Shown here in pieces: positions 1-6,402 of a stretch of DNA of 6,402 bases; within the stretch, counting starts at the first letter, position 1, and each line of letters begins with the position of its first letter. The notes under the pieces are model-generated. The model was not told the origin of the DNA. It ran no database searches and saw only the letters and a list, made by a program, of their open reading frames with translations. The stretch comes from Bacteroidales bacterium (lineage in GTDB: Bacteria; Bacteroidota; Bacteroidia; Bacteroidales; JAAUTT01). Made by a program: the position numbers and the translations under genes. The stretch covers positions 1-6,402 of the forward strand of contig JAAUTT010000270.1 in NCBI GenBank assembly GCA_012031335.1, given 5' to 3'.

Positions 1-1090
1 TTGAAGGAGAAAGTGTTACAATCTCTTTTGTATTGTTCTGAGCGCTGAAATTATCGGCTTCGCTGAAGACAAGCATTGTAAAAGCGAAGATTGAAAAATC
101 CATATGACGAACAACACGAGAACTATCCATTTTGACGTGCCTGAAACGGATAAGCAGTTTTAAGCCAAGATAGATAAGACCTGCGATAGGCAGCACCAGA
201 ATGATAAAAAGCAGGAATAACATGGTATCGGCAGTAATTGGACTGATAATACTGTGAAGAAAATCCTGTACGGAAGTAAAATAGTCGTTAAACTCCCCAT
301 GTATGGCAAAATTTTTAAAATAAAGCGCGCCAATGATGGCAACTGAAAAAAATACTGCCAGCAGAACGAGCATAATGCCCAGGATATACCTGAGTACATG
401 GACAACACCACGAATGAGTACACCCAGGAAATTTAAGATCTCCCTGAAAAAATCGCCGGTTCTGTTCCATGCCGAATCGGGCTTGTTCATATTGGATCGG
501 ATATGGGTGAATTCTTCCCTTACGGTTTTTTCGATATTGCTCAGGTTGATATCTTTTCCGCGCATTTCGAGTTTCTGGGCCGAAGTTCTGGCGGCGGGGA
601 CAACAATCCAGAGTATTGGATAAATGATAAAGGATACACCTCCTGCAAAGATTAAAGCAATGAAGATAATGCGGAAGAAAACCGGATCGATATCGAAATA
701 GGCACCCAAACCGCTCGACACACCACCTATCACTGAGTTTTCGACATCGCGGTATAACCTGCGCGAAGATCTTTTTCCTGTATAAGGAGCTGATTCGGCA
801 GGTTCGCTTTCGTAGGATGCGCTGTCGGAAGCAGCAATGTCTTCGGGAGTACCCAGGATGGAAAGGATCTCTTCAACATCGTCGATTGTGACCGATTGCT
901 TTATGTCGTTTATTTTAGGTTGAAGAAGCTCGGCTATGCGGGCCTCGATATCGGTCACTATTTCACGGCTTTCGCTGGAGTTTCCGAAATAATGATTCAG
1001 GGATTCGAGGTAGCCTTTAAGTTTCTCATATGCATCTTCGTCGATATGAAAAACTATACCACTGATATTAATGATTACTGTCTTTTTCAT
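1..1090 (-). CDS. PspC-domain membrane protein, C-terminus off the window
   Basis: The reading frame is open from the ATG at 1090 to base 1, giving 363 residues without a stop. The C-terminal part lies outside the window. Residues 1-85 form a soluble N-terminal region of the type often found before PspC domains in Bacteroidota (MKKTVIINISG...IDEDAY..., ending VTIDDVEEILSILG). After an acidic linker, a PspC domain spans about 108-167, with the motif VIGGVSSGLGAYFDIDP followed by a hydrophobic helix ending WIVVPAA. Further strongly hydrophobic segments lie at about 216-254 and 288-314, so this is a multi-pass inner-membrane protein. PspC domains are known from the phage-shock envelope-stress response, where PspC senses or anchors partners at the membrane; that role here is inferred only from the domain. 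It starts 8 bases after the padR-like gene, so the two are almost certainly cotranscribed. Unlike most other genes here, its frame is intact. Confidence 0.9.
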   Translation of the reverse strand, partial: MKKTVIINISGIVFHIDEDAYEKLKGYLESLNHYFGNSSESREIVTDIEARIAELLQPKINDIKQSVTIDDVEEILSILGTPEDIAASDSASYESEPAESAPYTGKRSSRRLYRDVENSVIGGVSSGLGAYFDIDPVFFRIIFIALIFAGGVSFIIYPILWIVVPAARTSAQKLEMRGKDINLSNIEKTVREEFTHIRSNMNKPDSAWNRTGDFFREILNFLGVLIRGVVHVLRYILGIMLVLLAVFFSVAIIGALYFKNFAIHGEFNDYFTSVQDFLHSIISPITADTMLFLLFIILVLPIAGLIYLGLKLLIRFRHVKMDSSRVVRHMDFSIFAFTMLVFSEADNFSAQNNTKEIVTLSPS

Positions 1091-1098
1091 GGTATTAA

Positions 1099-1434
1099 TT
1101 ATTTTTGATAGGAGGTTCTAATTGAAGTTACAGATTCGATAAGTTCGTTCCAGGCTTCATTCAGTTCGCTCAGAAACTGTTTCCCGGTTTCGGTAATGGA
1201 ATAGTACTTACGGGGAGGTCCCTGAGGGGATTCTTCCCAGCGGTAGCTTAACAATCCGGCATTTTTCTGCCGGGTTAACAGGGGGTATAAAGTACCTTCC
1301 ACAACAATCATTTGAGAACCTTTTAACTGGTTGATGATATCGGTGGCATAAGCGTCATTCTGATTCAGAATAAGCAGGATACAATATTCCAGGACCCCTT
1401 TCCTCATTTGTGCTTTTGCATTGTCTGAGTTCAT
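1099..1434 (-). CDS. PadR-family transcriptional repressor
   Basis: This 111-residue protein is a single winged-helix DNA-binding domain of the short PadR type, with little beyond the core. The first helix carries RKGVLEYCILLIL (about 11-23) and is followed by YATDIINQL. The recognition-helix region EGTLYPLLTRQKNAGLL lies at about 46-62. The beta wing ends in GPPRKYYSITETG (about 72-84), and a C-terminal dimerisation helix follows. These are the hallmark motifs of PadR proteins, which usually repress their own operon or a linked membrane-protein gene and release DNA on binding a small effector. It sits 17 bases after the short PspC gene and 8 bases before the long one, in the same orientation, so it probably regulates both. 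The ATG at 1434 is the natural start: it gives the usual PadR N-terminus and follows the upstream stop closely. The palindrome at 1953-1971 is the likely operator. The effector is unknown. Confidence 0.93.
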   Translation of the reverse strand: MNSDNAKAQMRKGVLEYCILLILNQNDAYATDIINQLKGSQMIVVEGTLYPLLTRQKNAGLLSYRWEESPQGPPRKYYSITETGKQFLSELNEAWNELIESVTSIRTSYQK

Positions 1435-1451
1435 GGTAATGAGATTTACTG

Positions 1452-1891
1452 TTATTTAACTGGTAAAATGATCCACAGGAGCAGGTAAAATAAAAGGCCT
1501 GCGCCAAAACCAAAAAAGAGAACGATAAACAGGATACGAAGAATAACCGGATCTATCTTCCAGTATTCACCCAACCCACCGCATACACCGCCGATTACCT
1601 TATTCTTGCTGATGCGGTATACGCGTTTTACTTCATCGTTGTAAGTGTCGTTGCCGGTGTATCCGTAACTGATCTTAAAACCCAGCTGGGTAAAACGTTC
1701 TGAACATCGGCAAGCGTAATAACCTGTTTCCCGGCACCCAGCAATTCATTGAATTTGGCTGCAAGTAAAACTTCGGTCTGTTTGTCGCCCTGTTTTCCCT
1801 GACGGAACAAGCTCTCGCGCATTGTCGAAAATGCATCTTCCTCCATATTGAAGAGTATGCCGTTGATATGAATGGTAATTACTTTTTTCAT
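1452..1891 (-). CDS. Short PspC-domain membrane protein, one frameshift
   Basis: The gene begins at the ATG at 1891 (MKKVITIHINGILFNMEEDAF...) and ends at the TAA at 1452-1454, but the two halves lie in different frames. The first frame matches the N-terminal region of the neighbouring long PspC protein through ITLADVQNVL (residue 67), then runs on into unrelated sequence to a stop at 1628. Adding one base at about 1690-1691 (minus-strand GTTTTACCC read as GTTTTAACCC) joins it to TQLGFKISYGYTGND and then to a textbook PspC domain at residues 89-146: KRVYRISKNKVIGGVCGGLG, then a single hydrophobic helix ending LLWIILPVK. The corrected length is 146 residues, normal for the short form. It is the first gene of the operon, ahead of padR and the long PspC gene. 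The role is inferred to be a small membrane-anchored envelope or stress component. The break may be a sequencing error or a true inactivating mutation. Confidence 0.85.
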
Positions 1892-1930
1892 GGTGATTAA
1901 ATATTATGTTATGCTAAATAAATTACTATG

Positions 1931-1938
1931 CAAAGATA
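1931..1938 (-). promoter_or_regulatory. Bacteroidota-type -7 promoter element for the PspC-padR operon
   Basis: The minus strand reads TATCTTTG here, an exact match to the TAnnTTTG -7 consensus of the Bacteroidota primary sigma factor. It lies 39 bases before the ATG at 1891, leaving a leader of roughly 30 bases. No clear TTTG or TTG -33 element is seen at the expected distance upstream; that position is instead occupied by the palindrome at 1953-1971. The assignment rests on motif and position only. Confidence 0.5.
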
Positions 1939-1952
1939 TATATTTTTCATTA

Positions 1953-1971
1953 TACTATGCTATACATAGTA
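1953..1971. promoter_or_regulatory. Perfect palindrome, candidate PadR operator
   Basis: The sequence TACTATG-ctata-CATAGTA is a perfect inverted repeat with 7-base arms and a 5-base spacer. It sits 14 bases upstream of the -7 element, over the place where the -33 region should be. A further single copy of TACTATG lies at 1924-1930, touching the -7 element and 29 bases away in the same orientation. PadR dimers typically bind AT-rich dyads with ATG...CAT-like half-sites near their own promoter, so autorepression is a reasonable inference. It is also about 70 bases before the divergent gene at 2042 and could influence both directions. Confidence 0.55.
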
Positions 1972-2041
1972 GTAATTTTTTGAGAGTATTTTTTTATTTT
2001 AAACAAATACCTTAATTTTCCAGCAAACAAAACCTTCGTAA

Positions 2042-2834
2042 ATGACCGGAATACTGCAAAAAATGGACACCTGCTGGGAGCAACCTGTTGGGTACAGGCT
2101 CAGCCTGGACAAAGAAACAATTGATATGAATGCGTTATTGGGAAGAAAAATAAGTATCATTTGGCATCAGAAAATTTATTGTTTACATTGCGGGAAGGCA
2201 ACAAAGAAGTCGTTCGGGCAAGGGTACTGCTATCCGTGTTTTATGACGGCTCCGGAAAATGATGTCTGCGTTCTGAGTCCCGAAAAGTGTCAGGCACACC
2301 TGGGCATTGCGCGCGATATGATTTTTCAGAAAACATTGTCTGCAGGACCACATCGTTTATCTGGCCCTTTCGAGCGACATAAAAGTAGGTGTAACAAGAC
2401 AATCGCAGGTCCCAACGCGGTGGATCGACCAGGGCGCATGGCGTGCCATTTGTCTGGCAAAAACGCCAAACCGCTACACAGCCGGCATCATAGAGGTAGA
2501 ACTGAAGAAAATAATGCCCGATAAAACCAACTGGCGTAACATGCTTAAGCACGTAATTGACACCTCCCGCGATCTCCTGCAGGAAAAACAGCGGATAGCC
2601 GGATTACTGAGCAGTGAATTAACTCAGTATATTTCACCCGACAATACATTATGGGAAATACAGTATCCGGTGTTGGATTATCCTGTTAAGCCCGAGAGCA
2701 TCGATCTTGAAAAAACAAACTGTATCTCCGGTATTCTAAAGGGAATAAAAGGACAATATCTGCTGTTTGAGGGCGGTAAATGCCTTAACATTCGAAAGCA
2801 CGGAGGATTTGAAGTTGAGTTTACGGTGATTTGA
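2042..2834 (+). CDS. DUF2797-like zinc-ribbon protein, one frameshift
   Basis: The ATG at 2042 opens a frame that matches the DUF2797 family as I remember it up to HLGIARDM (residue 93). The family sequence resumes in the next frame at about 2331 (KHCLQDHIVYLALSS) and continues to the TGA at 2832-2834. The break lies in ATTTTTCAGAAAACAT at 2321-2336. Removing one A gives 263 residues; adding one T and one A gives 264 and may fit the family spacing better. The N-terminal part has a zinc-ribbon-like pair of motifs, CLHC at 47-50 and CYPC at 63-66, plus cysteines at 76, 83 and about 99. The central part, KVGVTRQSQVPTRWIDQG (about 114-131) followed by TPNRYTAGIIEVEL, is the most conserved stretch in homologues I know. 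Function is not established. It is transcribed divergently from the PspC-padR operon and appears to stand alone. No convincing promoter was found in 1972-2041. Confidence 0.8.
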
Positions 2835-2898
2835 AAAAAGACATACCGAATTACTAATAAATTAATTGAAAAAGGCTTTTAAGGAATAGTTGTGTTTA

Positions 2899-2947
2899 CA
2901 GTCGTCAGTCCACAGACGTCAGACCATAGCCAACAGCCACTAGCCAG
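2899..2947 (+). repeat. Degenerate heptanucleotide tandem array, seven units
   Basis: Seven consecutive 7-base units fit the pattern YAGNCNN without a gap: CAGTCGT, CAGTCCA, CAGACGT, CAGACCA, TAGCCAA, CAGCCAC, TAGCCAG. Positions 2, 3 and 5 are invariant and position 1 is always a pyrimidine. Short degenerate heptamer arrays of this sort occur between genes in Bacteroidota and cyanobacteria; no function has been proven to my knowledge. Confidence 0.75.
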
Positions 2948-2986
2948 ATCAAACTATACAAGGTCAGGTTATCTTTCAAAGCCTTA

Positions 2987-3007
2987 TGGGCTGTGGACTG
3001 TTAACTG
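2987..3007 (-). repeat. Three inverted copies of the heptamer repeat
   Basis: Read on the minus strand this is CAGTTAA, CAGTCCA, CAGCCCA, three units of the same heptamer family as the array at 2899-2947 but inverted. The middle unit is identical to the second unit of the forward array. Together they give a 10-base perfect inverted pair (2906-2915 with 2991-3000) that could form a long-range stem between the convergent genes. A lone further unit, CAGTCGA, lies on the plus strand at 3012-3018. Confidence 0.6.
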
Positions 3008-3107
3008 GGCTCAGTCGACCAGGTGTTATGCCTATTGACTATACGCCTGCTTCAATAAAAAAATTACAAATTCTAAAGAAGTGGGTTAAAGGTTGAAATA
3101 ATAAAAA

Positions 3108-3131
3108 CACGAAGTCCCAAAGACACTAAAA
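3108..3131 (+). repeat. Three-unit octamer repeat
   Basis: Three adjacent 8-base units, CACGAAGT, CCCAAAGA and CACTAAAA, resemble the CACGAAG/CACAAAG-type repeats often seen between bacterial genes. It lies 29 bases beyond the end of the flippase gene. It is short and degenerate, so the call is tentative. Confidence 0.4.
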
Positions 3132-3159
3132 TACAAATAGATACTGAAAATAATCCTCA

Positions 3160-4635
3160 CTAAACACCCCTCAGTTTGGATAAAAAAGCCCGGATACTTT
3201 TTTTTATGTTCACTATCTCGATTACCTCAAAAAATCCAAGGAAGTAAAGTATAACAGGGAATAATGCCAGGAGAAGAAATTTAAACAAAAACTGCAAAAT
3301 AATATTCGGCAACTCAATAAGATTTACTCCCAGGAAAATAGCAATTCCAACCACAAAAACTAATAAAATTTTATTCCATTCATAATTGACCTTCATGAAT
3401 TTACCAGACATTAACGTCAATACGGAAGTATAGGTAATTTGGGCAACAACAACAGAAATCGCTGCACCTGTCATTCCATAACGGGGGATAAGTAACATAT
3501 TGAGTCCAATGTTAATCGGAACCGCCAGAGAAGAAGGGATCAGATAATACTGTGTCTTGTTTTTTAAAACAAACCAGCCTGGACAAAATAATTCATCCCC
3601 ATAATCATAAAGCTCAAAGACAATAAGGGTACGATATCAAGGCCCGCCCAGTAGTTTTTATCCGTTACAACAATCCATAGCAGATCGCGGAATAAAAAAA
3701 CAAAAAGCCCAAAATTAGAAACCCAATCAAAAAACTGTAATAGGTAAGCATTTTACGATAATACCTGATATTATCGACCTCCTTTTCATTATTCATGATA
3801 GAAGGGAAATAGCTCATCCCAATGGTTTGTACAAAAATCAGATTTATAAAATTAGCTATCCGAAAACCAAATCCATACTTGCCTAATTCTTCAGGAGTAC
3901 TTAACCAATTAAGCATAAATCTGTCGGTAATGGAAAAAACAGTATATCCCAAAGTAGAAATAACATGAGGAAAACCAAACCGTAATGACTGCATAAGGGC
4001 ATATTTTGAAAAAGCAAATGTACAACGTGGGATAATGATGTGAAAAACCGCAATAATTATCACTATAGATACGCCAATAAGCCGGGCTGTGAGGAACCCG
4101 GTGATTCCCATGTCCAAATTAATTACAAAATAAATAGTTGTAGCGAATGAAATAACTAATTTCAAAGCATTATAAGAAAGATAAGAAAAAGCCTTCTTTT
4201 CATATTGGAGTACCTGCAAAGGAAGAACATATAAAATCTCAACCACAATAATACCTAAGGTGATTTGCAGATTAACACTCTGATCCTTTGATCCAACGAG
4301 CATTTGAGCAAGTTCTTCGGAAAAAGCAATAATGGAAGAATGGAAACACAGAAAGCCAAAGACTTCCCATGAAATTATTGAAAAGAAAAATACCATAAGT
4401 ACCCCTCTCCTTTTCCAGATAAAAAAAACGCTGGTGCCCCACAGCAACACCATAATTAAAAAAAGGCTGTTAAAAATAATATGATAGTTTCGAAATAAAC
4501 AAGATGCCCAAATTCGCCGATAGGGATATGACTCTGATAAACAGGAATCAGAATAAAACCGAGTACTTTATTCAGAATGCTGCCAAAACCATAAACAGCA
4601 GTTTGCTTACCCAGGTCCCTGATTTTATCAATCAT
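3160..4635 (-). CDS. Wzx-like polysaccharide flippase, four frameshifts
   Basis: The protein starts at the ATG at 4635 (MIDKIRDLGKQTAVYGFGS, the usual opening of polysaccharide-synthesis flippases) and ends at the TAG at 3160-3162. It is spread over five frame segments. Shifts lie at a T7 run (4458-4464, one base too many), near 4333-4335 (one too many), at a T7 run (3694-3700, one too few) and at 3566-3569 (one too few). They sum to zero, and the corrected protein is 491 residues, the usual size for this family. Landmarks are NYGVAVGHQRFFYLEKERGTYG after the first shift, written here only as its first and last motifs NYGVAVGHQ and EKERGTYG; a YVLPLQVLQYEKKAFSYL stretch; FGFPHVISTLGYTVFSITDR; and RYGMTGAAISVVVAQ near the C-terminus. 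It is hydrophobic throughout, consistent with 12-14 membrane helices. Such proteins move lipid-linked oligosaccharides across the inner membrane. It is the last gene of the operon, 11 bases after the methyltransferase. Confidence 0.87.
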
Positions 4636-4646
4636 AATTTCCGATA

Positions 4647-5250
4647 TTATTTCTGAGGAGTCATTTCAAAAAGGATTTCACTGCAGGAAAAAGTACCTGT
4701 AAAACATTCTTCGTAATACTCCTGCATAAATCCGTTAAGATTAAAAACGACTGTAAAAATCCATTTCTTTATCAGATTACGGATCAGAAACTGAGATTTA
4801 AACACAAGCTTTCTTTTTGTAATATGGAATTTACAGGTATTATAAAAATTGGGAACAGTTCTTTTCAATTTTGATGTATTGGAGGCGTAATAATCAAACG
4901 TATATAAACCGAAAAACTTTTTTATGCGTCAGGTCGGAAAAATAATGCGGATTAGAAAAATGAGGTACCACAACCCTGTGAATGCCCTCAGGTTTTAAAA
5001 CCCTGTGAATTTCGGATATTAAAAATTCAAGATTCGAAATATGTTCCAGAAAATGCACGGAAGTAATTTCGTCTACAGAATTATCCGGGATAAAAGGTAA
5101 TCCTTCCTCAAGATTGGCCACAATATCAACTCCGGGAACAGCAATAGCATCTATTCCAATAGCTCCGGGTTGTTTAGAAGGACCGCATCCTAATTCCAAT
5201 ATAATTTTTTCGTGCGATTGCACCAGTTTTAGGTATTCTTCAGTTTCCAT
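4647..5250 (-). CDS. Class I SAM-dependent methyltransferase, one frameshift
   Basis: The ATG at 5250 opens METEEYLKLVQSHEKI, followed by motif I ILELGCGPSKQPG (residues 17-29) that binds S-adenosylmethionine, then GIDA with an acidic D34 at the end of the second strand. PDNSVDEITSVHFLEHI (55-71) and EIHRVLKPEG are the later Rossmann-fold methyltransferase motifs. The frame breaks in an A6 run (4918-4923); dropping one A joins SDLTHKK to FFGLYTFDYYASNTSKLKR and on to the TAA at 4647-4649. The corrected length is 200 residues; uncorrected, it would stop after 118. The start overlaps the end of the glycosyltransferase gene by 22 bases, and the flippase starts 11 bases after its end, so it belongs to the same operon. 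The likely substrate is a sugar or lipid-linked glycan intermediate. This is inferred from context, and the exact methylation site cannot be read from the sequence. Confidence 0.87.
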
Positions 5251-6352
5251 GTTATTTCCCTGTTTATTATTTCCGAGAGTTTCTCAAAACAAACCTGCCG
5301 GCTATATTTATTCAAAGCATCGTTTCGTCCTTCATTACCCATGGTAATTCTTAGCGAATTATTTTCCAGGAGAAGCGTTAAATATTTTATCCATTCCTCA
5401 TCATTTCCTGCCAAAAAACCGTTTCTTCCGTGATCTACAATTTCGGAGTTAATTCCAACCGGACTGGCAATTACGGGAATACCTCCTGCCATATACTGAA
5501 ATAATTTATATCCACCCTTGCCCTTGGAATAATTGTCATGATCAAGTGGCATGATTCCAATATCCATTTTCGCGATACACTCTGTTTCCGAATCATAACT
5601 CCAGGCAACATTTTCGATGGGTAAATTCCATGCTTGAAAGTCATTACCTCCACCCACAAATAAATATTTAACCTTAAAATTATTACTGATCTGGGCGAAA
5701 ACATTGGCCAACGGTTCCAGAAACTTCGAAGTATAGGGGGAACCGATCCATCCAATTGTAACAGTGCTGTTATCAGGATTTTGTTTAGGAATATACCTCC
5801 CCGTATCAATCGGTGTGGTTATTACCGAGACCTTTGAATAGCCTTCGTGCCGGCAGAAGTTATAAAGCTCAGGAGAAGAAACAATAATATGGTCGGCAGC
5901 GCTTAAAACAAGCTTTGTTTTATCAAAGTTTATATGCTTACCGGGAGCATCGAGATAGATGGCATCATCAAAATCAAAGATTACGGTTGTTTTCCTTGCT
6001 CTGAGAATTTTAATAAGCGCTGCTTTTAAAAAAAAACGCTGAATAAAAACGAGGTCGTACCGAAAAAAAATATAGCCATTACCTGCTTAAAAAAATACAA
6101 CCGCTTTAAAAAAGGGAAAATAAGTACTTTGTACATAGTATTTTCTCTTTTAACCGGAATCCGGGGTAGCCAGGTTATATCCAGATTTAAGAGCTCCTTA
6201 AACATATTAAAATATAAAACAGCTCTGATCCTGCTGCTCGCATGATCAAAAGAACCATCGGTAAGAATCAGTGTTTTTATTTTTTGTTCAAGACTGGAAA
6301 TTTTTCTGCACAAAAGTAAAAAATACATTGTTGTCCGGTAAAAATTTATCAT
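5229..6352 (-). CDS. GT4-type glycosyltransferase, one frameshift
   Basis: The N-terminal frame from the ATG at 6352 contains KTLILTDGSFDHASSRIRA (about 26-44), a typical opening of GT-B glycosyltransferases. It breaks in a T8 run (6063-6070, about residues 95-97). One added T joins it to RYDLVFIQRFFLKAALIKIL, and the frame is then open to the stop at 5229; the corrected length is 374 residues. Later landmarks are FDFDDAIYLD, VTIGWIGSPYTSKFLEPL, KYLFVGGG and the nucleotide-sugar-binding region GGYKLFQYMAGGIPVIASPV (about 280-299) with EIVDHGRNGFLAG after it. The usual EX7E motif of GT4 enzymes is not conserved: the second Glu position is Gln in LFQYMAGG, which I believe is common in this subfamily. 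It should transfer a sugar from a nucleotide donor to a growing surface glycan on the cytoplasmic face. The first 20 or so residues are atypical, and a TTG start at 6291 is possible. Confidence 0.87.
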
Positions 6353-6363
6353 GACTGAATTAT

Positions 6364-6402
6364 TTAAGATTTACCTGCGGTGAGACCTGCTTCGCCTAAG
6401 TT
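6364..6402 (-). CDS. C-terminal end of an upstream operon gene (partial)
   Basis: The last 12 codons of a minus-strand frame are visible, reading NLGEAGLTAGKS and then TAA at 6364-6366. The stop is 11 bases before the ATG of the glycosyltransferase, the close spacing seen elsewhere in this operon, which supports a real upstream gene. A second minus-strand frame also ends nearby (LRRSRSHRR then stop), so the frame choice is not certain. Too little is present to name a function. Confidence 0.4.
   Translation of the reverse strand, partial: NLGEAGLTAGKS

Larger units (their letters stand above)
2835..3159. other. Convergent intergenic region with repeats
   Basis: This 325-base stretch separates the convergent DUF2797-like gene and the flippase gene. 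No plausible coding frame was seen on either strand. It contains a heptamer array, inverted heptamer copies and an octamer repeat, each described separately. Two further inverted pairs are visible: AAGGCTTT at 2872-2879 with AAAGCCTT at 2978-2985, and CAGTCCACAG at 2906-2915 with CTGTGGACTG at 2991-3000. They cross each other, so only one could form at a time. No classical GC-rich stem followed by a T run was found. Confidence 0.7.

Noticed and set aside
333..623. Plus-strand open frame inside the long PspC gene
   Set aside because: It is opposite a well-supported membrane-protein frame and shows no recognisable domain; the same holds for the plus-strand frame at 896-1108 and the minus-strand frame at 160-423.
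1680..1700. Programmed ribosomal frameshift joining the halves of the short PspC gene
   Set aside because: A -1 slip would be needed, but the bases C-GTT-TTA do not form a canonical X-XXY-YYZ slippery site, and similar breaks occur throughout the window, so an indel is simpler.
1972..2041. Promoter for the DUF2797-like gene
   Set aside because: The stretch is AT-rich, and near-matches such as TAATTTTC (2013-2020) lack the full TAnnTTTG motif and a properly spaced -33 element.
2241..2552. Minus-strand open frame across the DUF2797-like gene
   Set aside because: It is antisense to a gene with clear family motifs on the plus strand and has no recognisable features of its own.
2870..2885. Intrinsic terminator AAAAGGCTTTT after the DUF2797-like gene
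   Set aside because: The stem is short, AT-rich and has almost no loop, so it would not form a stable terminator hairpin.
2899..2947. CRISPR array
   Set aside because: Units are 7 bases, contiguous and degenerate, with no 25-40-base repeats or spacers and no cas genes nearby.
3665..4453. A separate 262-residue membrane protein starting at 4453
   Set aside because: The ATG at 4453 lies out of frame within the NYGVAVGHQ coding stretch of the flippase. The frame becomes the true flippase frame only after about 4334, so this is a segment of the split gene.
5471..5809. Alternative minus-strand frame inside the glycosyltransferase gene
   Set aside because: It is out of frame with the continuous glycosyltransferase reading from 6062 to 5229. 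The plus-strand frame at 5114-5347 is likewise antisense to the methyltransferase and glycosyltransferase.

Overview
The window looks like Bacteroidota, most likely Bacteroidales. The evidence is moderate-to-low GC with AT-rich intergenic DNA, no Shine-Dalgarno sequences before the start codons, one TAnnTTTG-type (Bacteroidota -7) promoter element, a PspC/PadR gene pair typical of the phylum, a DUF2797-type protein, and a wzx-like flippase, methyltransferase and glycosyltransferase cluster of the sort found in Bacteroidota surface-glycan loci. This is judged from motifs, not from a database search.

Layout. (1) Positions 1-1891, minus strand: an apparent three-gene operon. It runs from a short PspC-domain membrane protein (1891-1452, one frameshift), through a PadR-family repressor (1434-1099), to a long PspC-domain membrane protein that leaves the window at base 1. 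A -7 promoter element (1931-1938) and a perfect palindrome (1953-1971) lie just upstream and suggest PadR autoregulation. (2) Positions 2042-2834, plus strand: a divergent DUF2797-like protein with an N-terminal pair of CxxC motifs and a core resembling a GIY-YIG fold, broken by one frameshift. (3) Positions 2835-3159: a convergent intergenic region with a degenerate heptanucleotide tandem array, three inverted copies of the heptamer, and a short octamer repeat. (4) Positions 3160-6402, minus strand: a glycan-biosynthesis operon read right to left. It holds the last 12 codons of an unidentified gene, a GT4-type glycosyltransferase, a class I SAM methyltransferase (start overlapping the glycosyltransferase end) and a wzx-like flippase.

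The most striking property is the number of reading-frame breaks. Eight single-step shifts fall in five of the eight genes, most of them at or next to mononucleotide runs, and in every case the protein resumes in another frame with family-like sequence. When the shifts are corrected the genes give 146, about 263, 491, 200 and 374 residues, with no remaining internal stops. This is best explained by homopolymer indel errors in the underlying assembly; true pseudogenes are less likely. The frameshifted genes are therefore annotated here as full-length CDSs with their shift points.

Together, the left operon looks like a self-regulated envelope-stress or membrane module. The right operon looks like part of a machine that builds and exports a surface polysaccharide. 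I see no clearly new multi-gene system. The most interesting leads are the possible GIY-YIG nuclease-like core of the DUF2797 protein, the palindrome before the PadR operon, and the heptamer repeat.
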